DNA of 64,000 nt from Eublepharis macularius (taxonomy: Eukaryota; Chordata; Lepidosauria; Squamata; Eublepharidae): positions 34,952,001 through 35,016,000 of the forward strand of contig NC_072806.1 of NCBI RefSeq assembly GCF_028583425.1, read 5' to 3'. The translations under genes and the position numbers were made by a program. Shown here one piece after another: positions 23,501 to 35,500 of the stretch; positions within the stretch are counted from its first letter, which is position 1, and each line of letters begins with the position of its first letter. The notes beneath the pieces are model-generated. The model was not told the DNA's origin. It worked only from the letters and a program-made list of their open reading frames with translations, and did no database searches.

Positions 23501-26500
23501 TTTTACTTCTAATTTCTGAGATTGCTCATATGCATTCAGACCTCTCATTACAACCACGAGGCCTAGAAACTTGCTCATTCCTTTTAAATGGAGAACTGAG
23601 ATTCTCAGGTAGCTGAATTGTTTTCTGCTTCCACAGAAATGCTGCATCATTTTATTACGAATAGCACTGCTCATGCTGAATTTACCATGGAGTTAGTCAT
23701 AAATACTTTGGTTTTGCCACAAAACACAGCTACGCTGCAGGATCTCTTCCCTGCTGGCTGGAGTGGAGGAGAGTTCGGATGCACTTGCTGGAGAATGTCC
23801 TGAACAGCAGACCAAAAAGTGTTGCCATCCTCTGGGGTTGGAGTCCCCCCTGCAAAAGAAGAAACAAACGGGCTGATGTCAGCAAGTGGCTTCCCCTGCC
23901 CTTCTGAGCTTTTGGCCATCAAGGGCCAGCATCCATGGATTTGTGCACCTTCCAAGGGCCAACCCACATGCAGGGGAGGCAGACCGGAGCCTTGTAAAGC
24001 AGATCTGCCACAATCACATGGAAAGCAGGGTGCAATTTAAAGTGCCAAAGGGGTGGAAGGAAGCAGGGGGTGCTTCACCCTCCTCCCATCCACCGTTTTC
24101 TCTTCTGCAGCAACTCTCCTCCAACTGTGTTACTTCCAGCCTTAGAGCCCAAATGTACGGGTGGGAGGACCCTGTGAAACAGATTGCAAGATAAGACCGG
24201 GTGTGGGGGTGAAGCACAGAACCCCCCCCCCTCTGTTGCACTTTTAAAAATCACACATGCCTCCCATGTGATTTGGGCTGCCCTGGGCATATAGGTCTGC
24301 GGCCAGTGCAAGCGGTTTGATCCCAAGACGGAGAGATCTTATCTAATCTAAGCTTACCTCTTTTGGCTGGAGAGCCGACCTGGATCTATTAAAGGAACAG
24401 CCTAAGACAGAGAGGCAGTTTGTGGGAGAGAGTCCTGCAGAGAAGCAGTTTGTAGGAACAGAAGAGTCCAGCAAAGATAGGAAGGCCCAAAGGGTGTCAG
24501 GCAAGAAATCTGACAGGCACAGAAAGAGACAACATGAAAAACAGGACATCACAGCAGTACAGACAGGGCCAGAGTGGAATCAACTTAAAATAAATGCTGT
24601 GCCAAAGGAAATCAACTTCAGACCAAGTACTGTTCAGTTTTGGTACCCGTGCATGCTGTGCTTCATTGTGCATACGTACTTAAGTGCCATCAACTCACAA
24701 CCGACATATGGCAACCCCCAGCAAGGGGCTTTCAAGGCAAGTGAGGAGCAGAGGTGGATTGCCAGTGCCTTCCTCTGCAGAGTCTTCCTTGGTGGTTGCC
24801 CATCCAAGCACTGACCCTGCTTAGCTTCTGAGATCTGACGAGATCAGGCTATACCCACGTCACCTGCCCTCCCTTCATTTTGCATAATGGTTCTTTTATA
24901 ATTTGCATAATTCTTATTGGCTAATCTTGAGGAGTTATACATGAACCATCTAAGAGGCACCTTCACTCATAAACATAAGCAAGTGAAGTAGAAAACTACA
25001 CATGAAGGAGTATAAGGGAGTTTTACAAAACCACCATACTGGCGTAGAAATTCACTTCAGCAAACCAAAGTACTAAATAAATATATAGTCAATATTTCAA
25101 TGTATCTTATCACAATATTCAAATTCCCACAAAAATGGTCATAACCAGTATACACAATCCATGTGCATATGAGTGATACATGGATTGTGTATACTGGTTA
25201 TGACCGTTTTTGTGGGAATATGAATATCGTGATAAGATACATTGAAATACTGACTATATATTTATTTAGTACTTTGGTTTGTTGAAGTGAATTTCTACGC
25301 CAGTACGGTGGTTTTGTAAAACTCCCTTATACTCCTTCACGTGCAGTTTTCTACTTCACTTGCTTATAATCCTGAGGAGTGGCACGGAAGTAAGGCAGCA
25401 CGCAGAAGCCCTGCCTCAGACGCTGGAAATGTCGCTCAGCCCTCACTGGGAACTACATATGAAAGGAGAAGAGTGAAACCAGTTGGTTGAACGTTCTGAA
25501 ACTTCACAGCGGCCAGGTGCAGAAAGCTAGAAAGTGCTGCAGAAACTCTGACGGCTTTTCTCCTTGTTTATCTCACTTAATCTTTCTTCCGCAGCTAAAC
25601 TTTTTAAAGAGTTCAGAGAACTAGCAGTAGGGACCATTAGCTAAGGAGAGAAGTGGTTATGCAGTTTATTTTCATTTACAGTCCATCTTTCTTACTGGGA
25701 TTCAAGGGAGACGGCAAGTACAATCAACTGATTAGTTCTATCAATAAACTGAATACAAAACATAACATTTGAAGGATGACAATATTTGAATCTAACAGCA
25801 AAGATTCCGAGTAAAACAACGTAATGCCGTGGTGCTGGGACTAGGAGGACTCAAGAAGTGGAATTAAAAACACAGAATCCCTAATAAAGGGCACATCTTG
25901 AGCTGATTCATTGCATCACAACTCACAGTCCTGCTCCTTTACAAGAATGCATTCGTGAACAACTTTCTTTTGCACATTTTGCAAAATGACAGAAGCAGCT
26001 GGGCCTTCCTAACAGCCTCGGGCAGATCGCTCCATAATGTGAGAGCAGCCACAGAGAATGCAGGTGAATGCAGTTACTTGTTTGCAAGTTTTCAGCGAAG
26101 TTGTCTTAGCTGAACGCAGCAGGCAAAGGCAGTCCTGCACGTTTGTGGGTCCAAGGCCATGAAGGGATTGGAACGTGTTAGCTAGAACCTTGTACTGAGC
26201 CTGGTAACTGATCGGTAACCAACAGAGCATCTGTATAATGGCAGTGACATGAGGATTCCATTTATTGCCCAATTCTAGTAGGGGCTGCGGGTGTTCTGTA
26301 CCTACTGAAGCTTTGGAGTTGTCTTTAAGGGCAGACCTGTGCAGCATGCATTACAGTAGTCTAGTCTCAAGGTAGCCACAGCGTGGATAAGCATAGATAA
26401 AACAATTGGAGCAAGGTGGTTAGAGGCTGTACCTCTTCAAGTTTTATCTAGGCTTATACATGAAGGGTAACATGCAACTGGTTAAGCTTTACCTGCATGC

Positions 26501-29500
26501 TTTCAGGTATATCTTCTCAGCCATAAGAGAGAAAGGTACCAAAAGACTGTTATGATCCTCTCTAGAATGCTCAGCAGTCAGAATTTGGCTAACACACGGC
26601 TGTAAGGGCAAGTACCCCGGTAAAGGGAGATCCACCTGGGTAAGCAGGCTATCCTGTATATGTAACTTGATGGATCTGGAACTGTGGGTGCAATCTTGAT
26701 GCACATCTATGAGGCAACAATATACTGAAATGCACATTCAGAACACACATCCACACTCTTGCGGTACTCAGGCACTTAAAGTATAACCTGAGCTGGATTT
26801 GAGGTGAGGTTGCATTTCTATTTAATGAAAAGAGGAAATTTTCAGGTATCATGCACAGATACTGCTGCCCAAAGGTCTTTTTTTTCCTGCAAATGTATCA
26901 GAAAACGTCTTCTAGAAGATGGACAGTCAAAGCAAAAAAAGGAATCCGTCAAAGCACTTAGGTGATGTGAACATGTCAAGCTGGGAAGACTGGTTAAGTT
27001 CAGACATCCTCCAAGTTCCCAGAGAAAGAAGCTCTACTAAAGAACATACCATTTTCCACATGGTCCGAAGGGCCGTTTGCGTTCTGTGCAGCTCTGGAGT
27101 TGCGCTTCCAGGATTTCTTCAGCACTTCGTACCGTTCAATGAAACTTCTGAAGGAGATCCTACCAGTCAAAACAGAGAGGAAAAGTTAGTCTGAAGCACT
27201 GTTGAGGGTATGACATAGCCAGGAGTGCAAGCCCTATGAGAATTCCTGCAAAAACCTGGCTGCCCTTTCTGGTGAGACTCATTCATTCAACAGTGCACAC
27301 CAAGAACGGTCCCACTGGGTGCCTCCTGTAGAAAATGAGATCTTGTTTGTGAGTGGGAGAGAGCAACTTCAAAACCTGACAGGTGGAAATTGTAAGCCCT
27401 GCTGGGATCACACCCATCCAGTCCAGCATTCTACTTCCAACAATGGCCAGTACAGTGACTCTATGAGCGGTACAAATGACAAAAGGCACAGGTTGGACAC
27501 TTGCCAGCTTCCCTCAAGTTTTGATGGGAAATGTAGGCAGCTTGGCGGAATGTTGGACAAGTGACAGTTGAAAAGTCCATTGGACAGCAGTCGGAGAGCC
27601 AAGCTGCAAGACCAGGATGCCTACATTTCCCATCAAAACTTGAGGGAAGCTGACAAGTGTCCAATCTGTGCCTTTTGTCACTTGTAGTTCCGCTCTAAGA
27701 TGGTGAAACAGGTGAGCCAACAGATATTGCAGGTAACATAAGAAACAGGACATCTGCCTTTGAAAGCATCCCTCAGCGCAAGGCAGTGTAAGCTCCTACA
27801 GAAACAGAGGGCAGAGCGAGAACCAGACTCCCTGACAAGTTTTTACTTGCAGGGATGTATTTTTTTGGTGTAGGGAAGTTTTCCAATGCAGTCTCTTCCC
27901 CCACATGCAGTCCAAAGAGGTGCAATCCGCTCTACCCCATCATCATTCTGTTAATCGCCTACATCTCCACCGCTGAAAGAGTGCACATGAAAGAGAGAGG
28001 CTGTGGCAATAATGGCAGCGTGCCCACAACATGGGAAGGCAATTTTTTTAGCCGTACCTGATTGGAAAGCCAGCTGCACTGATGCTGATCGTTTCCACGA
28101 TGCCACACGCCTCCAGCTGGCACAGAACCTGCCAGGTAAAGATGGCTGTATTTATCATTTATTCCTTTGCTTTTCATCCTGCCGTTCTGCCAAGGAACTC
28201 AGGTCAAAATACATGGGGTTCCATTCCCCACCCATCCCCTTTTATTGTCACAATCACCCTGTGAGGCTGAGAGCGGTGATCTATCCCAAAGTTGTCCTGT
28301 GCTAAGTTGTCATGGCTAAGTTGTCATGGCTAAGTGGGAATTTCTTCCTCTGTTGCCCTCACAACAACTCTACAAGCAGAGTTACGCTGAGACAGAACGA
28401 GAGAGAGAATGACAGGCCCTTTAAATATATGGTAATGGCCAGGGCTTTTTTTCTGGGTAAAGAGGTGGTGGAACTCCGTTGGTTGCCCTTGGAGAAAATG
28501 GTCACATGGCCGGTGGCCCCGCCCCCTGATCTCCAGACAGAGGGGAGTTGAGATTGCCCTCGTGGAGGGCAATCTCAACTCCCCTCTGTCTGGAGATCAG
28601 GGGGCGGGGCCACCGGCCATGTGACCATTTTCAAGAGGTTCCGGAACTCCGTTCCACCATGTTCCAGTTGAAAAAAAGCCCTGGTATTGGCAACGAGAGT
28701 GGCATATACAGCAAATGGAAGACAGAATCTTGCTCAGATGTGGCTGAGTGGATGAACAAATCGTATGAATATGCATCTATGGCCAAATTCTTTTATACAT
28801 AATAGAGCAATCTTAGAATTTCAGAAAAATGGACTTTTTTGACTATGTAGCTAAAAATTTAGAAAAACTAAGAGTAGCTATTATTAAAGTAGACCAACTG
28901 TAAAATTAATATTTAAAAACTTTGATTATAAATGTCATGTCTGTGCCCCAGCCATGCCGTTATTTGATGCTGACCTGTTATTCTGAACCAGTGTTTAATG
29001 CTGTACCTTGATGTTATATTGCCAATGCCATAACTGCTTTGCTTTCACAGGCTTACTGAAGCTGCACGACTTTGGGAGCTCTCAGTGCTTCTGACCTTGT
29101 ACACTGCCCACTCCCATTCAACTTTAATCTCCTGCTTCCTCGGTGTCTAGACTTGATAGTTAAAATACGTGAGAAGTTCTCAGGACGGGTTTGTGCCAAA
29201 AGTTATGTTTTACTGATGGGAGGGGGGGAAAGGAGTAATTGTGTTCTTTAAGAGGAATGGTTTTCCCACGTGTTGCCATTCCTGTCAACCTGCTTTTACT
29301 GCTTAGTTGCTTCCCTTGCTTCTGAGTAATCCTATGGACATATCTGTGGAAATGATCTGATTCCTGAATAAAACCTTTTAACCAAGAGCCTGGATTCTTG
29401 CTGTAATGGTACAGGGGTCTATCGGCCATAGCCTGTCATCCATAGCCTGACATTAAATGTTGAGTGTATGTAAGTAAGGGGATGGCGAGGAGAAATAGTT

Positions 29501-32500
29501 TTGTAGCATAATAGGCAGTTATATATTCTGTGTTTGTGCATTGTTATATTATTTTATCCATTGCTTATTGTCATTGTTATTTATTGTTTTTCTTTGCTTT
29601 CAAATAAAAACTTTTTCAAAAAGAATGACAGGCCCCAGGACATCCCGGGAGCTTCATGGCAGAGTCGGGGTTGGAACTCAGCTCTCGCCAAGCCTGGCCC
29701 AACCACTAGAGACTTAAAACGGACTCAAGAGCTGGTGTAGCACAGTAGCTAACTGACTGCTAAAAATTAGGAAGTTCCCAGTTCAACTCTCCCCCTGCCA
29801 TGATTTCATTAGGGGTTGTTAGGCAAGTCACAATCTCGCACAATCCTCCACCCAAACATGCAAAAGCAACATATAAAAATGCTTAAGGATTATTATTGTC
29901 CAACAGCCTTCTGTTTGATTGCCTGCAATGAAAAAGAGCTGCCATCAGATAATTCTTTTTTGTCGTCATCTGGGCATGGAGCAGGGGTCACTGGGGCAGT
30001 TGGGCGGGTAGTTGTGAATTTCCTGCATTGTGCAGAGGGTTGGACTAGATGACCCTAGAGGTACCTTCCAACCCTATGATTCTATGAAACAAGCAGCAAA
30101 GTGGCCTGGAAGGGCTACTCCTGCAGAGAGAGACCTCCTCTCAGCTTGTCAGTGTGCCAATCATGACACACATTGGCATGCGTTGACTAGCCAGGTTTGT
30201 TTCAAATTCACACGGGTGTTTTATATATCCTCCAAGGTTCCCTTCTTGCAGATGTAATTTGCATGGCCTCTGTGCCAGTGGTTTCAGCCATTCACGCAAG
30301 CTTCTGGTTACGCTGCCAGGGGGTGAAACAATCGGCTGTGCGCCAACTGCCATTCGCTGGACTCAGCCACAATCAGCTTTCCACGCTTGATCACAATTGC
30401 TTGGGGCAAGCGTTACCTCGTCCTTCCTGAAAACCGCAGCCTCGCAATCCGCATTCGGCTTGATGCATCTGATGTAGTGAGGGGTGGTGCTGTTCAGGAT
30501 CTCCATCAGCTGCTCTAGAGAGCCCTACGAGAGTGTAACAGAGGAGAGGGGAGAGCAGCACTTACTGTTGTACACTGTGGGAATGTAAGAGGAGCCCGTG
30601 CTGGATCAGACCAAAGGTCCACCGAGTCCAGCATCCTGTTTCTTCCCTCCCCAGCTACTGCTGTTCGCAGAAATACTGCCTCTGACCATGGAAGTTCTAT
30701 TTAGACACCAGGGCTGATAGCCATTGATACACTTATCCTGGTTAGCACAATCGATTTTAAAACTATGTTCTGCAAAACCCTGAGAAGGGGGCAGTTCCTC
30801 AGATGTTTACTGAAGGTTCTTAAAGGAGGCGATCAGCCATAATTGTGTACCAGGTACCTAGTCTCTGACAAAGTGAGCCTTGACTCACAAACACTTGTAC
30901 CCAGGAAAATGTTGGGCTCAATTTTTGTTCCGCTACTACAGATGAACACAGCTACCCAACTTGGGCGACAAATCAATCTGGAAAGAGTTCCCGCAAAACT
31001 GAAAAAATGTGAACCACCCACACTATATCCATTTGCCTACTATAATTCATCAGCAGTAAAGGACAACACAAGAGGGGCCTTTTCATCTGAGAACCGCAGC
31101 TTTCGTTTTGTTTATCAGATGCAAGCTCCTAGCCCTCACTGTTGCAGGCAGAAACTTGGAAAACAAGGGAGTTGTGTTTAGAGGCTGATGAAGACTGATG
31201 ACAACAATGTGTAAGTGTACAAACCTTGAATTTAGATACCACTGTAACAACAGCTGGTTTGGTCTGAATCTTGACACTGTTTTGATCTGGTAACTGGCTC
31301 ACTGCTGACACAGGAAACAACTTCCGAAGCAAAGGATCCTGGGACTGTTGAAGCAGGAGGACCAGTTCTGGGGGCACGGGGTCCTTCGATAATGATAAAA
31401 AGCATGCAGTTGTCAATATTAGTTGTGGTTTACGACGGGTGTATAGAATTAAGGACCATGTTGGCAGCTTGATTCAGTTCCTGTTCAATTTTATTTTATC
31501 ATATTTGTATTCCGCCCTCCCCGCAAGCAGGCTCAGGGAGTTGTCCAGCTTGGAAAGGAAGGAAGTCGGGTAAATTCAGATTATGATAACCAGAATCTGT
31601 GAGTAGCAGATCTCAGTAAACAGAAACAGGTGCAAGAATCTCTATCCTCAAAACGGCCAAATCTGCAGGCTATTGAATAGACACCTTCTGCTGCTTGGAC
31701 TATACAGAGCTGCTTTCTCCTGTGACCTTAAGGGATAGGCTTTAGACAGGCATGCAATGGGCCCCTGGATTCAGCAGGAGGCGACGGAAAAAATCTCAAC
31801 CTCAGACCCGGAGAGCAGCTGCCAGCCAGAGTAGGAAATGCTGACCTTGACAGACCAAGCGGTTCTGTTTTTGGACTCATAATAAGGCAGCTTCATGAGT
31901 GCCTTGAACAGAATCAGACAGTTGGGCCGACTATTTATTTACTTTATAGTCCTCCTTTCTCATTGAGGCTCAGGGTGCATTACAAAAATGTAAAAGATGC
32001 AACAAGAAAAGAATTGATTGCAACTCTTTTTGTAGTAGCAAAAAATGAGATAGCGTTGGTTTGGAAAAAAGATAAAGCACCCTCCGTGGATTCATGGTTT
32101 GAAAAAGTGTGGAATCATTTCATATTGGAAAAAACTCATAATGACCTTTATATAGCTGAACAGTTTCCTGTGAATTCCAAGTTCATGGAAAAATGGCTTC
32201 CATTTTTCGAGTATGTTGATAAAAATAACATCCAGCCCAGATCAAAAATACTTCAAACAATAACTCTCTCTAGAGGCTTTACATTATAGCTTATAAGTTT
32301 TGTTAAATTACATAGTTCTAACTCTATGTGCTTAACTCCCTCCTGTACCAAAACAGTTTTGTACTGGTTAATTGTTTGTTATATATGTGTAACTTTGTAT
32401 GTTGTAATGGTTTAACTGCAATAAAAGTATTAAAAAAAAAGATGCAACAAGAACAGGAGAAGACAAACCAGCAGTGTAATAAAGACTGGGTTACAAGATT

Positions 32501-35500
32501 AGAAAACCATGCAATAACAACAGTAGAGGACACAGTTTTCTGTATGCAAACCCAAGGATTTACCACCACTAAGCCACCGTTCTTGTCAAGCCCTCCAGCT
32601 TATGACCCAAATGTGCACCTTGCTGGATAAGAACGTATGAAGAACCTGCTGGATCCGACCAGCGGTCCATCTTGTTCAGCATCCTGTTTCACACAGCAGC
32701 CAACCAGTTGCCCTAGAGGGCCTAATAAACAGGGCGTAAAGGCCAAGGCCTTCCCTTACTCCTGGCTTCCAGAACTGGCATTCAGACGTCTGCTGCCTTT
32801 GTAAATGGAGGCTCCATGGGACCATTTACCTGTTAAGCTTCCCGCTACAGAAAGGGGAGTCATTATACTTAATCAGGGCTTTTTTTCAGCAGGAACGTGG
32901 TGGAACGGAGTTCCGGAACCTCCTGAAAATGGTCACATGGCTGGTGGCCCCGCCCCCTGATCTCCAGACAGAGGGGAGTTGAGATTGCCCTCCACACTGC
33001 CGAGTGGTGCGGAGGGCAATCTCAACTCCCCTCTGTCTGGAGATCAGGGGGCGGGGCCACCAGCCATGTGACCATTTTCTCCGAGGGCAACCCTCTGAGT
33101 TCCACCACCTCTTTTCCCAGAAAAAAAGCCCTGTACTTAATAGTAAAAAGTCCAGTAGCACCTTTAAGACTAACCAACTTTATTGTAGCATAAGCTTTCG
33201 AGAACCACAGCTGTCTTCATCAGATGTATCGTCAACTTTCGAGAACCACAGCTCTTTGTCAGATGCATTGTCAGCTTTCGAGAACCACAGCTCTCTTTGC
33301 CAGATGCATTGTCTTTTTACTGGACTTTTTACTATTTTACAACTACAGACTAACAAGGCTAACTCCTCTGGATTATGCTTAATGAAGAAGATCTGGGATT
33401 CACTACTGGGCAACCAGTTTATTGGGGGGCAATTAGCTAGAAACATATTGCCCTTTGTTCGCTCTGTGCTCAGTCAGAGTTCACTCTCTACGTTCTAAGT
33501 CTTACCATCAAGATGTAGCCAATTAGATAGCTATTCTTTTGTTTTCTTACCAATGTAACCTTTTTACCCTAATATGTAGTATTTTTCTAGAGCTAAGCAT
33601 GCGAGTTTGTTCTTATTATGATCCAATGCACAACACTGCGTTCTACTAATTAATTCCAACAAGATCAAGGTTCATCTACGCCAGCATTCTTCACAAGTAC
33701 CCCCAGAATCCACTTAGAAGGTGCACCAGAAATTGTCCAGTGGTCTACCATCTCCCGCCCACTGCGAGCTTCATCTCACATAAAGAAGCAAGAGGGACTG
33801 ATGTTGGACGCAAAGAGGATGTTGGTGTGATCGAAACCACACAGGATCCGTACCTTATTCTTTTCTACCATCCCTTCCACCTGATAGCAGACGCTGCCGG
33901 CGTAATGAGAAACGATGAAATTCGGCTTCTTGCTAAACTTGTCCTGTCTAATGCACTGGTTATGTGACAGAGCCACCTCAATCCGGGTCTGGAACTGGCA
34001 GGCATTGGAGGCCCTGTTGAGACGGCATTCCTGTGAAGAGGAAGGAAAGAGCACGGAGCAGCACATCCTTGAAGCCCTGGTTCACGCTCACTGATAGCAC
34101 TTGAGCGTGGCCTTTTCAGCTGTGGAATAGCATGTCTCTCCTTTTTCCTTTTAGATGCCAGTTAACACAGTTCGTTGTATTTGGTCTTTTAGAATTGTTT
34201 TGCCATGGGGTTACAAGCTGATTTGTGTTACTGGCGACTGTGTTTTTTTAAAGTAGAAAAGAGCAAGAGTCCACTAGCACCTATAAGACGAACAAAATTT
34301 GTGGTAGGATATGAGCTCTTGTGAGGCATAGCTCACTTCTTCAGATACTTTTGATCATCTTACAGGTGCTACTGGACTCTGCTGTTTTCTACTGCTACAG
34401 ACAGACTAACATGGTTACCCATCTTGTTTTTTTAAAAAAATAAAATAAATTTTAAACACATTTGATTGGATGCCCATATACTGTGTCTACAGCTTTAGAA
34501 AAGTGGTTAAAGAAACGTTAAAAAAATATGGAAATCTGTTTCATCCAATTAAGCTGAATCTCGTTAATTTGGGGCTTACAGAAACAGGCTGAAAGCCAAC
34601 ATACATTCTGTTTATTATTTTATTTTACTTCACGTATACACCTATTCTCTTTAATGGAGACCCAATATGGCTTACAATGTTTTCTTCTTCTCCATTCTTT
34701 CACCTTGTAAAATAGATTAGGCTGAGAGCAAAGCAAACTTCCGTGGCAGAGTGGGGAACTGAACCGGGGTTTCCCAAATCCTAGACTGACACTCTAACCA
34801 CTACACCACACTGACCCCAATAATCTATAATTAAACATTTCTACCCCACTCTCCCCAGCCAAAAGGTCTCAAATAGCTTACAGAAACATTTATCAGGGCA
34901 GTGTTGACTTTGAGAAATAACTAATGGACAGGTAGTAGAAAGACCCAAGAACAATTGTCCAAGTTCACACTGAAAACCAAGAATGATCCAGAATTCTAAA
35001 AGTGATGGAGAAAAGACATGTTAAGCACTGAAGGAACACAGAAGCGCTTTGGACCAACCTCATTCAGCAAAGAAAAGATACTAATGGGGTTGCCTTCAAT
35101 CACATCTAGGCAGCTTTGATTATCCTGGTAGTTTATGAAAGACCACTCAAGTCCTTCCGTGGCATATTCTTCCTAGGGAAACAGAGGCACATAACTGCTT
35201 AGTTAGTGGAGACTGCATTGACAATGTCCAGTTTTATTCTAACACTGTACCTTTAAATATTTATTCTGTGATGAAAAGTTTTATTAATCATTGGGGTTTT
35301 AGTAATAAATAATATTACCCAAGTAACAAGCCATGCTTCATTTTTAGATTATGCATGCCCACTTCACAGCAGGTGCCATTTTAGAAGAGGCTTTCCCTGG
35401 AAACAAAAAGAGGGAATGCTTCTTCTAAGAGGATGCCTTTTTGTATTAATTTTTTAAAATTATTGAATTCATTTTTAAAAATCTGCTGCTTGATTAATTG

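Larger units (their letters stand above)
28150..29715 (-). mobile_element. tRNA-derived SINE split by L1 (which itself holds a MITE)
   Basis: Minus-strand SINE body up to 28419 and its remainder from 29636 (CATCCCGGGAGCTTCATGGC, GGTTGGAACTCAGC), separated by L1 28420-29621. Confidence 0.75.
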
